Shown here in pieces: positions 1 through 6,885 of a stretch of DNA of 9,463 nt. Source of the stretch: Acidiferrobacteraceae bacterium. GTDB lineage: Bacteria > Pseudomonadota > Gammaproteobacteria > Arenicellales > UBA868. The stretch spans positions 5,248-14,710 of the forward strand of contig PAUU01000022.1 of the NCBI GenBank assembly GCA_002713825.1, written 5' to 3'. Every line of letters begins with the position of its first letter. Position 1 is the stretch's first letter. The notes below the pieces were generated by a model. That model was not told where the DNA came from and did not search any database. It saw only the letters and a program-made list of their open reading frames with translations. Position numbers and translations under genes: made by a program.

Positions 1-477
1 GACGACTGCAGAAAACTCAATACACAACTGACTGAGAGATCAATAAGTATGATCATGTCAGCGGGCATGTTTTCTTCCGGATATCTGCGCCGCGAGGGTT
101 TCGATGAGATTTATTGCATTACCCCAGAAGAGGGGCCGATGGGGGGCAAAGGCGGGATCTGTTTTGTTGAGTTAAATACGATCCCGGTGAATACCCCCTC
201 TTATGCCGATAGTATCGGATTTCTTGAAATGATCCTGAGTCCCGCGATCGCGAAGAGTGTGATCAGCAATCAAGTTAACTGCAACCCTATTGTTCAGATG
301 GGGGATCGTCGAATTTTTGATGAGCTAGATCCTGACTTACTCGAAGCGATGCAGTGGGGCGCACTTGAAGAGGATTTGGCACGATGTGTTGAATACGACT
401 TACCTCCCGACTTTGATGAATTGTTGGGTATAGTGAACACAACAATTAAGCAGTCAAAAGATGGACGTTGGCTTTAA
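1..477 (+). CDS. ABC transporter substrate-binding protein, polyamine (PotD/PotF) type, C-terminal part
   Basis: The reading frame is open through base 1, so this is the 3' part of a longer gene; the first ATG codons, at 49 and 55, are probably internal. The visible ~158 residues resemble the C-terminal lobe of periplasmic spermidine/putrescine-type binding proteins. They show a TPEEGP segment (the family's 'P-x-E-G' element), then an asparagine-containing stretch followed by GFLEMILSPAIAK, matching the usual 'a..Fi.flLsPe.aa' helix, and then NCNPIV, matching the 'y.tPn' element. Such proteins bind a small cationic or amide-bearing solute in the periplasm and deliver it to an inner-membrane permease. 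The N-terminal signal peptide lies outside the window. No permease or intact ATPase follows. The next intact gene is an amidase, which suggests a nitrogen-containing ligand. The family call is fairly firm; the ligand is unknown. Confidence 0.72.
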   Translation, partial: DDCRKLNTQLTERSISMIMSAGMFSSGYLRREGFDEIYCITPEEGPMGGKGGICFVELNTIPVNTPSYADSIGFLEMILSPAIAKSVISNQVNCNPIVQMGDRRIFDELDPDLLEAMQWGALEEDLARCVEYDLPPDFDELLGIVNTTIKQSKDGRWL

Positions 478-598
478 GGCATGGACGTGGCGTCACAGGT
501 ACCGTCGCGAAATGGCAATATTGGATTCCCAAGTAGAAGTGAGCGGGAATAGAGTGACACTCTGGCCTTGGGCCCCCCAGGGTAGCCGTTTGGACTAA
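461..598 (+). CDS. Possible small ORF (45 aa) between binding protein and amidase; possible ABC-ATPase remnant
   Basis: A 45-codon frame begins at an ATG inside the last codons of the binding-protein gene (17-base overlap) and ends with TAA 7 bases before the amidase ATG, filling the only sizeable gap on this strand. No clear Shine-Dalgarno sequence precedes it. Its last ~17 residues read GNRVTLWPWAPQGSRLD. This loosely resembles the extreme C-terminus (TOBE region) of PotA-like ABC ATPases, which often end in 'G-x-x-V-x-L-x-W-x-P-x-x-x-x-x-L-D'. If so, it could be the leftover end of an ATPase gene that once followed the binding protein. The alternatives are a genuine short coupling ORF or chance. 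The resemblance is from memory of the family and is weak. Confidence 0.25.
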   Translation: MDVGFKAWTWRHRYRREMAILDSQVEVSGNRVTLWPWAPQGSRLD

Positions 599-605
599 TC
601 AGTAA

Positions 606-1973
606 ATGTTTCAAGACCTATCATCGATACAACAATTTGGCACGCAGATTCGGGAGGGAAAACTGCAGATCGCTGATGCCGTTGAACACTACCTCAACAA
701 AGTAAATGAACGAAATACGGAGCTGAATATCGTAGTGAAGGGCTTTGACGATGAGGCTCGAAACAGAGCGGAAGCGCTTGATAAAGAGCTGCGTCTAGGA
801 AAAGACCGGGGACCAATGCATGGCGTCCCAATCGCCGTAAAAGATATTTTTGCTATGACGGGCTGTTTGCCAGCAGCAGGGAGTGGTGCCGAGACAAGAT
901 GTGGAAACAAAGACGCTGGGGTTATCGAAAAATTAAAGACATCTGGGGCAATCATTCTGGGAACGCTCAATCTGGATGAGTTTGCGGCGGGCGGCACAGG
1001 CGTAAATCTCTGGTTTGGGCGGTGTAAAAATCCCTTGGATCCTCGGCGAATCACCGGAGGCTCTTCAAGCGGTAGCGCTGCAGCAGTCAGTGCAGGTTTC
1101 TGTCTGGCAAGTATTGGATCAGATGCGGGCGGATCAATCCGGATTCCTGCGGCATTTTGTGGGGTTTATGGACTGAAGCCCACCTACGGCCGTGTTGGTC
1201 GCTCTGGTGCTGTGCCCCGTACTTGGAGTATGGACTGTATTGGACCTTTGGCATCGAGTGTAGACGACTTGGGGATTGTGCTTTCTGCTATCTCTGGTTT
1301 TGATGCTGATGATCCAACTTCTCGGAGAGATAGTGATTTCATCTGGACCCGGCAAGGCTTTGACAATCCTCCTCGGATAGGAGTTCTCTCTGATAAGAGC
1401 GGTGGCCATATGCCTCTTGCTCATTACGAACGTGCCCTTACTTCAATTGAGCAGTCCGGGTTTCCTCTGATACCTAAGTCACTCGACAAGCTTGATCTCT
1501 ACACTGAATATCATCAGAGAGTGGTAAAAAGCGAGGCAGCAACGTATCACCGAGCGGTTCTGCGGGGCAAGGATTCCACGGTAGCGCCTGAAACAGTCGC
1601 GGCCCTTCGATCGGGTATGCAAATTTCGGCGATGGATTACCTTGAGGCGCAAACCCAGCGTGAGTTGCTTCTGCAGGAGTTTGTAGGCCTTGTGATGGAT
1701 GATGTAGAGGTTCTCGTCCTTCCTGTCTCGTACGAAGAGGCTCCGATATATCACGAAAAAATATCCAGAGATGCGGAATTGATCAATCACGAATTCGCGA
1801 GGGCCTCTATTTTTACTCGATTCGCTAACTTCCTGGGTCTCCCCGCTGTCAGTTTGCCCGCAGGCTTTGGTCCTTCGGGATTGCCAACGGCAGTTCAGTT
1901 GATAGCGAAACCGTTCGAGGAGGCAACGATGCTTAGCATTGCCTCAGAAATGGAATCCATCTTTTCACGTTAA
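606..1973 (+). CDS. Amidase-signature (GatA-like) amidase
   Basis: The 455-residue protein is a typical full-length member of the amidase-signature family. The Ser-cisSer-Lys triad is complete: Lys79 in GVPIAVKD, cis-Ser153 in the GGSSSGSAAAV glycine/serine loop (151-161), and nucleophile Ser177 in GSDAGGSIRIPA. The family hydrolyses carboxamides to acids and ammonia through an acyl-serine intermediate. Despite its closeness to GatA of the Glu-tRNA(Gln) amidotransferase, no gatB or gatC lies beside it, so a free-standing metabolic amidase is more likely. The start is forced, because an in-frame TAA immediately precedes the ATG. The ribosome-binding site is poor, so translation may depend on ribosomes arriving from upstream. 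It follows the binding-protein gene on the same strand, which suggests that the imported solute carries an amide. No signal peptide is visible, so it is probably cytoplasmic. Family is certain, substrate unknown. Confidence 0.9.
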   Translation: MFQDLSSIQQFGTQIREGKLQIADAVEHYLNKVNERNTELNIVVKGFDDEARNRAEALDKELRLGKDRGPMHGVPIAVKDIFAMTGCLPAAGSGAETRCGNKDAGVIEKLKTSGAIILGTLNLDEFAAGGTGVNLWFGRCKNPLDPRRITGGSSSGSAAAVSAGFCLASIGSDAGGSIRIPAAFCGVYGLKPTYGRVGRSGAVPRTWSMDCIGPLASSVDDLGIVLSAISGFDADDPTSRRDSDFIWTRQGFDNPPRIGVLSDKSGGHMPLAHYERALTSIEQSGFPLIPKSLDKLDLYTEYHQRVVKSEAATYHRAVLRGKDSTVAPETVAALRSGMQISAMDYLEAQTQRELLLQEFVGLVMDDVEVLVLPVSYEEAPIYHEKISRDAELINHEFARASIFTRFANFLGLPAVSLPAGFGPSGLPTAVQLIAKPFEEATMLSIASEMESIFSR

Positions 1974-2015
1974 GCAGACTAGAGGTTCTTCTCTTATATT
2001 CGGAAGCAAAAAGAG

Positions 2016-2040
2016 CCAAAAGTCTTTCGAAGTGAAAGCT
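2016..2040 (-). terminator. Weak candidate terminator between convergent genes
   Basis: In the 125-base gap between the convergent amidase and nudC genes, the minus strand reads AGCTTTC-ACTTC-GAAAGaCT followed by TTTT. This is a short, A/T-rich hairpin with one bulged base and a brief U-run. It lies where nudC transcription should end. The stem is weak, so this is only a candidate. Nothing else of note is visible between 1974 and 2098. Confidence 0.2.
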
Positions 2041-2098
2041 TTGTGTCGCATATGCTTACTATGGGGGAAAGATCAATATCAGTGGCAGGAGCCCTGGT

Positions 2099-3007
2099 TT
2101 ATGCGTCTTTTAGCCAAGCCCTCATCATATGATAGGAGATCGAAATCGATTGCGGAAATATCCTGTCACCGTCAGGATACCGAAGAATTTCTTCCAATTG
2201 TTTTCGCGTAAACCAGTCAGCGAAAGCAAGCTCGTCTTCATTGACGGTGAGCTGGTCCTTCTCAGCAGTTGCAAAACAGCCCAGCATCAGATTTGATGGA
2301 AAAGGCCAAGGCTGGTTACCCCAGAATCGAATATCTGTGCAAGCGAGTCCCACTTCTTCTCTTATCTCCCGATTGATCGTATCTTCAATAGACTCGCCAG
2401 GCTCCATAAATCCTGCAAGAGGAGAGATGATTTTGTCGGGATAGTCATGACTTCGGCCAAGGAGACATTTCTTGTTGTCACGCGAAGTGATCATGATAAT
2501 CACCACGGGATCGATACGAGGGAAGGTAAGTGCGCCGCATGCCGAGTTTGTGCAGTCTAGTCGGTAGCCGCCTAAAGACACTACATTATTGGATCCACAT
2601 CTTGAGCAGAAAAGATGGTGAGCGATCCATTTCAAGATGGAGTGAGCCTGCGCGACGATCGCGGTTCGGTTATCTACAAGGTGAGCAGCAATTGACCTGA
2701 TGTCCTGAAAACCGTTCGACGTGAATTTGTTCCAGTCTTCCAGACTGTCTCCTATGTCTATGGCGAACCGAGGTGAGCTATCAGGTGCAAGCCCTAAGAA
2801 AATAGGCCTACCGGAATCAGCGGCGACTGAGAGGACGACCCTCCAGGGGACCCAAAAGAGGTCACCAGAGTTGGTCGTGGCAGGATTGAACTTGAAGCAG
2901 GGGAGAAAAAGGGCGTCTTCGCGAATCCTAAGCTTTTGAAGCTTGATCTCATCCTCTCGGAGGCCATTGGGGCAAAAGAGCGGAGTTCCGGTAAACGGAA
3001 GAGCCAT
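2099..3007 (-). CDS. nudC: NAD(H) pyrophosphatase / deNADding Nudix hydrolase, NudC type
   Basis: The 302-residue protein has the full NudC architecture. An N-terminal NudC-type domain is followed by a zinc ribbon with Cys134, Cys137, Cys152 and Cys157 (CSRC...CTNSAC). Next comes a perfect Nudix box, GX5EX7REUXEEXGU, from Gly199 to Leu221, with the metal-binding REIREE core. After it is QPWPFP at 232-237, the NudC hallmark that separates NADH pyrophosphatases from other Nudix enzymes. The family splits NAD(H) into NMN(H) and AMP and, in E. coli, removes the NAD cap from RNA. The usual SQPWPFPxS is here N-QPWPFP-S-N, with both flanking serines replaced by Asn. It is slightly longer than E. coli NudC. 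An AAGG lies about 11 bases before the ATG. A 124-base gap separates it from the upstream esterase, so it may have its own promoter, although none is convincing. It is probably a housekeeping gene unrelated to the neighbouring catabolic genes. Confidence 0.92.
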   Translation of the reverse strand: MALPFTGTPLFCPNGLREDEIKLQKLRIREDALFLPCFKFNPATTNSGDLFWVPWRVVLSVAADSGRPIFLGLAPDSSPRFAIDIGDSLEDWNKFTSNGFQDIRSIAAHLVDNRTAIVAQAHSILKWIAHHLFCSRCGSNNVVSLGGYRLDCTNSACGALTFPRIDPVVIIMITSRDNKKCLLGRSHDYPDKIISPLAGFMEPGESIEDTINREIREEVGLACTDIRFWGNQPWPFPSNLMLGCFATAEKDQLTVNEDELAFADWFTRKQLEEILRYPDGDRIFPQSISISYHMMRAWLKDA

Positions 3008-3131
3008 AATGGGATCTGCCTTGGTGATTTGTAAACCTATGATGGTGAGTGAGGGGTTTTCGCAGCGCGTGGACGATTCCTTATTTTTGCGAACAGCGGA
3101 CGATGGGCAATGCGTAAGTTCCCAGCGCGCG

Positions 3132-4322
3132 TCAGTCGAGCGCCTGATAAGCCGCCGCCATCAGGTCGGTTCGCATGGGCGATAGCGAACCGAGGTTTTG
3201 TGCCATCACGACACCGACAAAGTCTTCCTGTCGGTCAGCCCAATAGTAAGTTGCCGCGGCGCCTCCCCAGCCGCCCTCTGCTTCACTGGTCAGAGAAATG
3301 GCCTGCCCTGGATCCAGCATTACTCTACCCAGCAGGCTGAAGCCGTAGCCGGGACTTGGAAAAGGGCCGAGCCAATAGGGCAATTGCTCATCGCGCAGGC
3401 GGTTGTGCCACATGAAGTCCACCATTTTTCGAGAAAGTAGCGCCGCGCCCATGGGGGTTTTACCGTCAACCGTAAACTGTGCGAAGCGGATGTAATCCTC
3501 TGCGGTCGAGAAGAGCCCATGCCCTCCCCGGGCAAATACCTCGGGCTTGTCATAGGGGTAGGCATCTGCCACATCGAAGAGATTGAGCGTGGCGTGCATA
3601 TCGGGAGACTGCAGAATCTCATCGAGGGAACGGCCGTACATGGGCATCAAACGGGAGCGTTCACTCTCGGGAACAAAAAACTGCGTATCTGTCATGCCCA
3701 GCGGATCAAATACTTCATGCTGCAGCAACTTTCCCAGTGGCTGGCCAGAGACGACCTCCAGCACCCGCGCCAGGATATCGTGACCAATGCTGTAGTGCCA
3801 GCGCCGACCCGGCTGGAAAGCAAGCGGAAATGCGGACGCGCGCTTGGCAAAATCTTCCAGCGAGCAACTGCCATCATTGATCAAGCCGTCGGACAGATAT
3901 AAGGTGCCTACGGGACAGTCGGGCATAAAGTTGTAACTGAAGCCGGCGCGATGGGTAAAAAGATGCTCGATCAGGATGGGTCCCGCACTTTCGGAACTGC
4001 CATCGGCGTTCAGCACCTCTAGTTCCCGGAATTCCGGAAGGATGCTGCCAAGCGGAGTAAAGAGGTGCAGACGAAACCGCTCCATCAGCATAATCGCTGC
4101 CGCTGCGACGATAGGCTTGGTCATCGAATAAATTCGGTAAATCGGTCGGTCAGGCAAGGGCGCAGGTGTTTCGTAAGACAGAACGGAACCGGCATCCACG
4201 ACTTCGCCACGCTGCTTTATCAGCCATTCGATACTGGCGAAGTGTCCCGCGTCGATGTATCCCTGCGCTACGCGGGCAATGTCTTTTGTTCGCGACAAAC
4301 TCGGTGTGCTGCTGGATCTCAT
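3132..4322 (-). CDS. Beta-lactamase-fold serine hydrolase, EstB-like (family VIII) esterase
   Basis: This is a 396-residue member of the class C beta-lactamase / penicillin-binding-protein fold. With the chosen start, the motifs are S66-M-T-K69 (catalytic serine and lysine), Y177-S-I (second motif) and G-W-G-G at about 351-354. The last of these replaces the KTG box of true beta-lactamases, as in family VIII carboxylesterases such as EstB. Esterase activity on small esters is therefore more likely than beta-lactam resistance. No signal peptide is seen, so it is probably cytoplasmic. I chose the ATG at 4322 because it overlaps the thioesterase stop as ATGA, the usual coupled arrangement. The frame extends to an ATG at 4358, but that would overlap the upstream gene by 40 bases. 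No Shine-Dalgarno sequence precedes 4322, which fits translation by re-initiating ribosomes. Confidence 0.87.
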   Translation of the reverse strand: MRSSSTPSLSRTKDIARVAQGYIDAGHFASIEWLIKQRGEVVDAGSVLSYETPAPLPDRPIYRIYSMTKPIVAAAAIMLMERFRLHLFTPLGSILPEFRELEVLNADGSSESAGPILIEHLFTHRAGFSYNFMPDCPVGTLYLSDGLINDGSCSLEDFAKRASAFPLAFQPGRRWHYSIGHDILARVLEVVSGQPLGKLLQHEVFDPLGMTDTQFFVPESERSRLMPMYGRSLDEILQSPDMHATLNLFDVADAYPYDKPEVFARGGHGLFSTAEDYIRFAQFTVDGKTPMGAALLSRKMVDFMWHNRLRDEQLPYWLGPFPSPGYGFSLLGRVMLDPGQAISLTSEAEGGWGGAAATYYWADRQEDFVGVVMAQNLGSLSPMRTDLMAAAYQALD

Positions 4323-4738
4323 GTCGCGGGCTTTGGCCAAAGGATGCTCTGGGTGCATCGGAACCAGGCAAGTGTTTTTTGATCTTTTTCAGAGATGATC
4401 TCTACATCCCACATCTGAGTTGATTTGCCAAGATGCTTGGCCGTTGCCACTGCCTTAAGGGTTCCGCCATCGGTCGTTGCGACAAAGTTGGTCTTTGCCT
4501 CAAGGGTGGCAAACCCCGTTGCACCGTCAGGCAGAGACTTCAAGCAGCCAAATCCCGCGCATGAGTCGGCCAGCGCAAAAAGGGTGCCCGCGTGGATTCG
4601 GCCCTCCCACGAAAAATGATGCTTCTCAAGCGCAAGCAGGCCCGTTGCAACACCTGACGGGTCAAAGGAAAAGGTCATCCCTAGGTGATCAAAAAGATAT
4701 CCTTCGCCGTGAGCCTTGAATTCTTGTTGGGAGTTCAT
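4319..4738 (-). CDS. PaaI-like hotdog-fold thioesterase
   Basis: The 139-residue protein is a single hotdog domain of normal length for the PaaI / acyl-CoA thioesterase group. The central-helix motif is HAGTLFALADSCAG at 49-62, with His49-x-Gly51 and Asp58 matching the family's 'H-x-G-x(6)-D' pattern. After it come beta strands such as LEAKTNFVA and LKAVATAKHLGKST, the latter including the family's usual G-K/R segment. Such enzymes hydrolyse acyl- or aryl-CoA thioesters in the cytoplasm, often clearing CoA from dead-end intermediates. Its stop overlaps the start of the EstB-like esterase by 4 bases, so the two are probably made together. It is preceded by a 55-base gap without a clear promoter or ribosome-binding site. 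Substrate unknown. Confidence 0.82.
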   Translation of the reverse strand: MNSQQEFKAHGEGYLFDHLGMTFSFDPSGVATGLLALEKHHFSWEGRIHAGTLFALADSCAGFGCLKSLPDGATGFATLEAKTNFVATTDGGTLKAVATAKHLGKSTQMWDVEIISEKDQKTLAWFRCTQSILWPKPAT

Positions 4739-4793
4739 GAGTTAGCGTAGGCCGTGCGAAAAGCGAATCAATCGGTCAATTTAAGGCAAGCGT

Positions 4794-4982
4794 TCAGCAA
4801 CCGGAGGGGTCTGACTTCTCGGAGGAGTGGTCTGCCTCTTTCTTGGCTATCTCGTCCGCTTCCGGATCTGCGGCTCGGCTGGAGTCTTTCTTCGCCTGCC
4901 ATCCCTCGAGGGTAGCGAATTTCCAGTACATCTTTCCCTTTTTTCGCGCCGTATTACCTTCGTTTTTTTGGGTGTCGTCCAT
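4794..4982 (-). CDS. Small highly charged hypothetical protein (62 aa)
   Basis: A 62-codon frame fills the otherwise empty space between the thioesterase and the ProC-like gene, on the same strand as both. The product is very hydrophilic. It has a lysine/arginine-rich patch near the start (ARKKGK) and a single aromatic segment (MYWKFATLEGW) at about residues 18-28. The tail is rich in Ala, Glu, Asp and Lys and ends in Ser-Gly-Cys. It has no signal peptide, membrane segment or recognised domain. No good Shine-Dalgarno sequence precedes the ATG. A longer overlapping frame (4847-5074) runs into the ProC-like gene and looks like a shadow. I do not recognise the family. The placement makes a real gene plausible but not certain. 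Confidence 0.5.
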   Translation of the reverse strand: MDDTQKNEGNTARKKGKMYWKFATLEGWQAKKDSSRAADPEADEIAKKEADHSSEKSDPSGC

Positions 4983-5027
4983 AGTGGGTGAAAAGGCTGG
5001 TGAAAGAGACTGACCCGATTATGGTTC

Positions 5028-5804
5028 CTAATCCCTCGCGGACTCAAGACGATTAAGAATATCCTCCAGACCATCTTTCAGAGACTGGTTCGCGCCGACA
5101 CGGTTCCGTCTCGACAGAAATTGCGCGTTCAAGCCGTCCGGGGTCTGGCAGTCTGCACTCATCGTGTGGAGCGTTTCCGGCGGCTGCCTGACGGTGAGAT
5201 CAGCCAGTGCATGATAAAGCGCAGTGGTGTAGCTTGCGGCTATCGGCAGATCCAATCCTTTTTCAGTCATCCACTGTGCCACTCCGGAGACTTGATCATA
5301 AAAGTCAGCCATTAGCGCGCTCGCTGCACCAAAAAGATTGAATTGATTCTCGTCTGAGACCGCAACACAGGTGCCGATCCTGCGAAAGAGTGCTTGGGTC
5401 GCATCGTCTGGCGGACAAAGCGCCACTGGTCCCAGACCATGCTCAATCGGCGGCATCGGAATCACGCGAACCACATCAGTCGCCGGCGCTGCCGCAACAC
5501 GCAGTTCGTCAAGAGAGACCCCGGCCGCCAGGCTGACCACTTTTTGATCCGGGCGGATACTCAGCTCTGACAGGACTTCAGATACCTGTTCCGGCAATAC
5601 GGAGACCACGATCCAGTCACATTGTTCAGCAAGCTCCTGGTTCTGGTCGACGACGCGAAGTTTCGGGTAGGTCTCGCACAACCTCCGCGAGCGCTCCTCT
5701 GAGCGTCTGGATACCAGAATCGTCCCTTCATAACCTGCTGCGTCATAAAGGCCGCGAATAATGGCCTCGGTAATGACACCAGTTCCCAGAAAACCGATGA
5801 TCAT
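5028..5804 (-). CDS. Pyrroline-5-carboxylate reductase-like (ProC family) NAD(P)-dependent reductase
   Basis: The 258-residue protein has the ProC layout. An N-terminal Rossmann fold opens with GFLGTGVITEAI (residues 4-15), the family's 'GFIGaGnMaeAi'. It continues with SVLPEQV (ProC 'vKPq.v'), SLAAGVSLDEL (91-101) and VVRVIPMPP (111-119, ProC 'vvRvMPNtP'). An all-helical C-terminal dimerisation domain follows. It differs from biosynthetic ProC at key places: the MPNTP Asn is replaced by Met, and the C-terminal 'GGTT.aGl' substrate-binding signature is replaced by CQTPDGLNAQ (219-228). It is therefore probably not the cell's proline-making enzyme but a paralogue reducing another imine, or oxidising an amine. 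The start is ATG 5804, though a GTG directly before it (5807) is equally possible. It lies 58 bases after the dehydrogenase gene, in the same operon direction. Confidence 0.8.
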   Translation of the reverse strand: MIIGFLGTGVITEAIIRGLYDAAGYEGTILVSRRSEERSRRLCETYPKLRVVDQNQELAEQCDWIVVSVLPEQVSEVLSELSIRPDQKVVSLAAGVSLDELRVAAAPATDVVRVIPMPPIEHGLGPVALCPPDDATQALFRRIGTCVAVSDENQFNLFGAASALMADFYDQVSGVAQWMTEKGLDLPIAASYTTALYHALADLTVRQPPETLHTMSADCQTPDGLNAQFLSRRNRVGANQSLKDGLEDILNRLESARD

Positions 5805-5862
5805 CACGATATTGTCATTGAAAGAGCGTGAGAGTCGTATCGAGGCGGATCGTGTGACGGAT

Positions 5863-6885
5863 TCAATAGCCCAGCGCCGTATTTACTTGATTCTCTAGAA
5901 CCGCGCCCCGGAGGAGTCTTCGCATGTTATTGAAGAAAACGTCAAGGGTTAAGGAGACATACGCGTTGCCATCGTCTGCAGAGACATGGGGCGTAATCAC
6001 GAGATTAGGTTGAGACCATAGAACGGATTCAGACGGCAGGGGCTCAGGGTCAAAGACATCAAGCACCGCTCCACCAATGGCGCCGGAGTTAAGGCCTTCG
6101 ACCAGGGCCGCGTAGTCAACCACAGCCGCACGACCGATGTTGACGAGCCCGGCGCCTGGTTTGAGTAAACGTAGTCGCCTCGCATCAAGCAGATTTTCGG
6201 TTTCAGGGGTGAGGGGAGTGACCACGAAGACAAAGTCGCCCCGCGGCAGCACGCGATCAAGCTCTTCGACCGGAACGGATTCATCCAGCTCCGGAAGCAT
6301 GTTGCCATGTCGCGAGACCCCGATAACGTATATTCCCAGACTTTGGGCATGCTTGGCGACAGCGCGACCGATGCTGCCTGTGCCGATAAGAACCAACGCC
6401 TTTCCTGCTATGGGGGTTGAATACAACGAGTCATAGCATGCCCGGATCTGGTTCGTCATGATCTTAGGCATATGGTTATGCAGCATCAGGATGCTCATGA
6501 TCCCGAATTCACCACCCTTAGCCGCATGCACTCCTTTATTGTTCGTCAGTATGACCCCGTCGGGCAACCAATCCATTGGCGTCAAATGCTCAACGCCCGC
6601 TCCAATGATGTGGATCCACTTTAGCCGCGGCGCCACTTCGGTGAGGTTCTCTGTTGGCAGATCCCACGTCACCAGCGCATCAGCGGTGGCCATATGGGCA
6701 TTAAAATTTTCGGTGTCCCAGTCGATGGATACCTCGATCTCGGCCGAGACGTCGGGGTGCGCCTTTGCTGCGGCATCAAATCGTTCCTGAGTGATCGTGA
6801 AAACTTCCTCACCCTCCGCCGTATTCGGAAAGGTGTCGTGTCGGTAATGGTTGTTTTTGATGTGAACCTGATACATTGAGGTCAT
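5863..6885 (-). CDS. D-isomer-specific 2-hydroxyacid dehydrogenase
   Basis: The 340-residue cytoplasmic protein is a complete D-2-hydroxyacid dehydrogenase of the GhrA/SerA superfamily. The nucleotide-binding loop is IGTGSIG (167-173). The catalytic triad is Arg252 (NIGRAAVVD), Glu281 (VFDPEPLP) and His300 (TPHVSADD). An arginine after the second strand (GVSRHG, 189-194) suggests NADP(H) preference, as in glyoxylate/hydroxypyruvate reductases. The reaction is interconversion of a 2-oxoacid and its D-2-hydroxyacid. The ATG at 6885 overlaps the Rieske gene's stop as ATGA. An alternative ATG at 6876, three codons in, has a better placed AGGA and may be the true start. Either way the gene is coupled to the Rieske gene and so likely acts on a product of the same pathway. 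Exact substrate unknown. Confidence 0.88.
   Translation of the reverse strand: MTSMYQVHIKNNHYRHDTFPNTAEGEEVFTITQERFDAAAKAHPDVSAEIEVSIDWDTENFNAHMATADALVTWDLPTENLTEVAPRLKWIHIIGAGVEHLTPMDWLPDGVILTNNKGVHAAKGGEFGIMSILMLHNHMPKIMTNQIRACYDSLYSTPIAGKALVLIGTGSIGRAVAKHAQSLGIYVIGVSRHGNMLPELDESVPVEELDRVLPRGDFVFVVTPLTPETENLLDARRLRLLKPGAGLVNIGRAAVVDYAALVEGLNSGAIGGAVLDVFDPEPLPSESVLWSQPNLVITPHVSADDGNAYVSLTLDVFFNNMRRLLRGAVLENQVNTALGY

Noticed and set aside
1939..2211. 90-codon + strand frame spanning the amidase 3' end and the nudC 3' end
   Set aside because: It starts inside the amidase in another frame, ends inside nudC, and resembles nothing. The gap is better read as a terminator region.
3008..3131. Promoter or terminator between the esterase and nudC
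   Set aside because: No hairpin with a U-run and no convincing -35/-10 pair seen; the gap is left unannotated.
3519..3902. 127-codon + strand frame opposite the esterase
   Set aside because: Antisense shadow of a gene with intact catalytic motifs; the translation shows no coherent domain.
4739..4793. TTGACC on the minus strand as a -35 box for the thioesterase
   Set aside because: No acceptable -10 hexamer at 16-18 bases; the nearest TA-containing hexamer is about 24 bases away.
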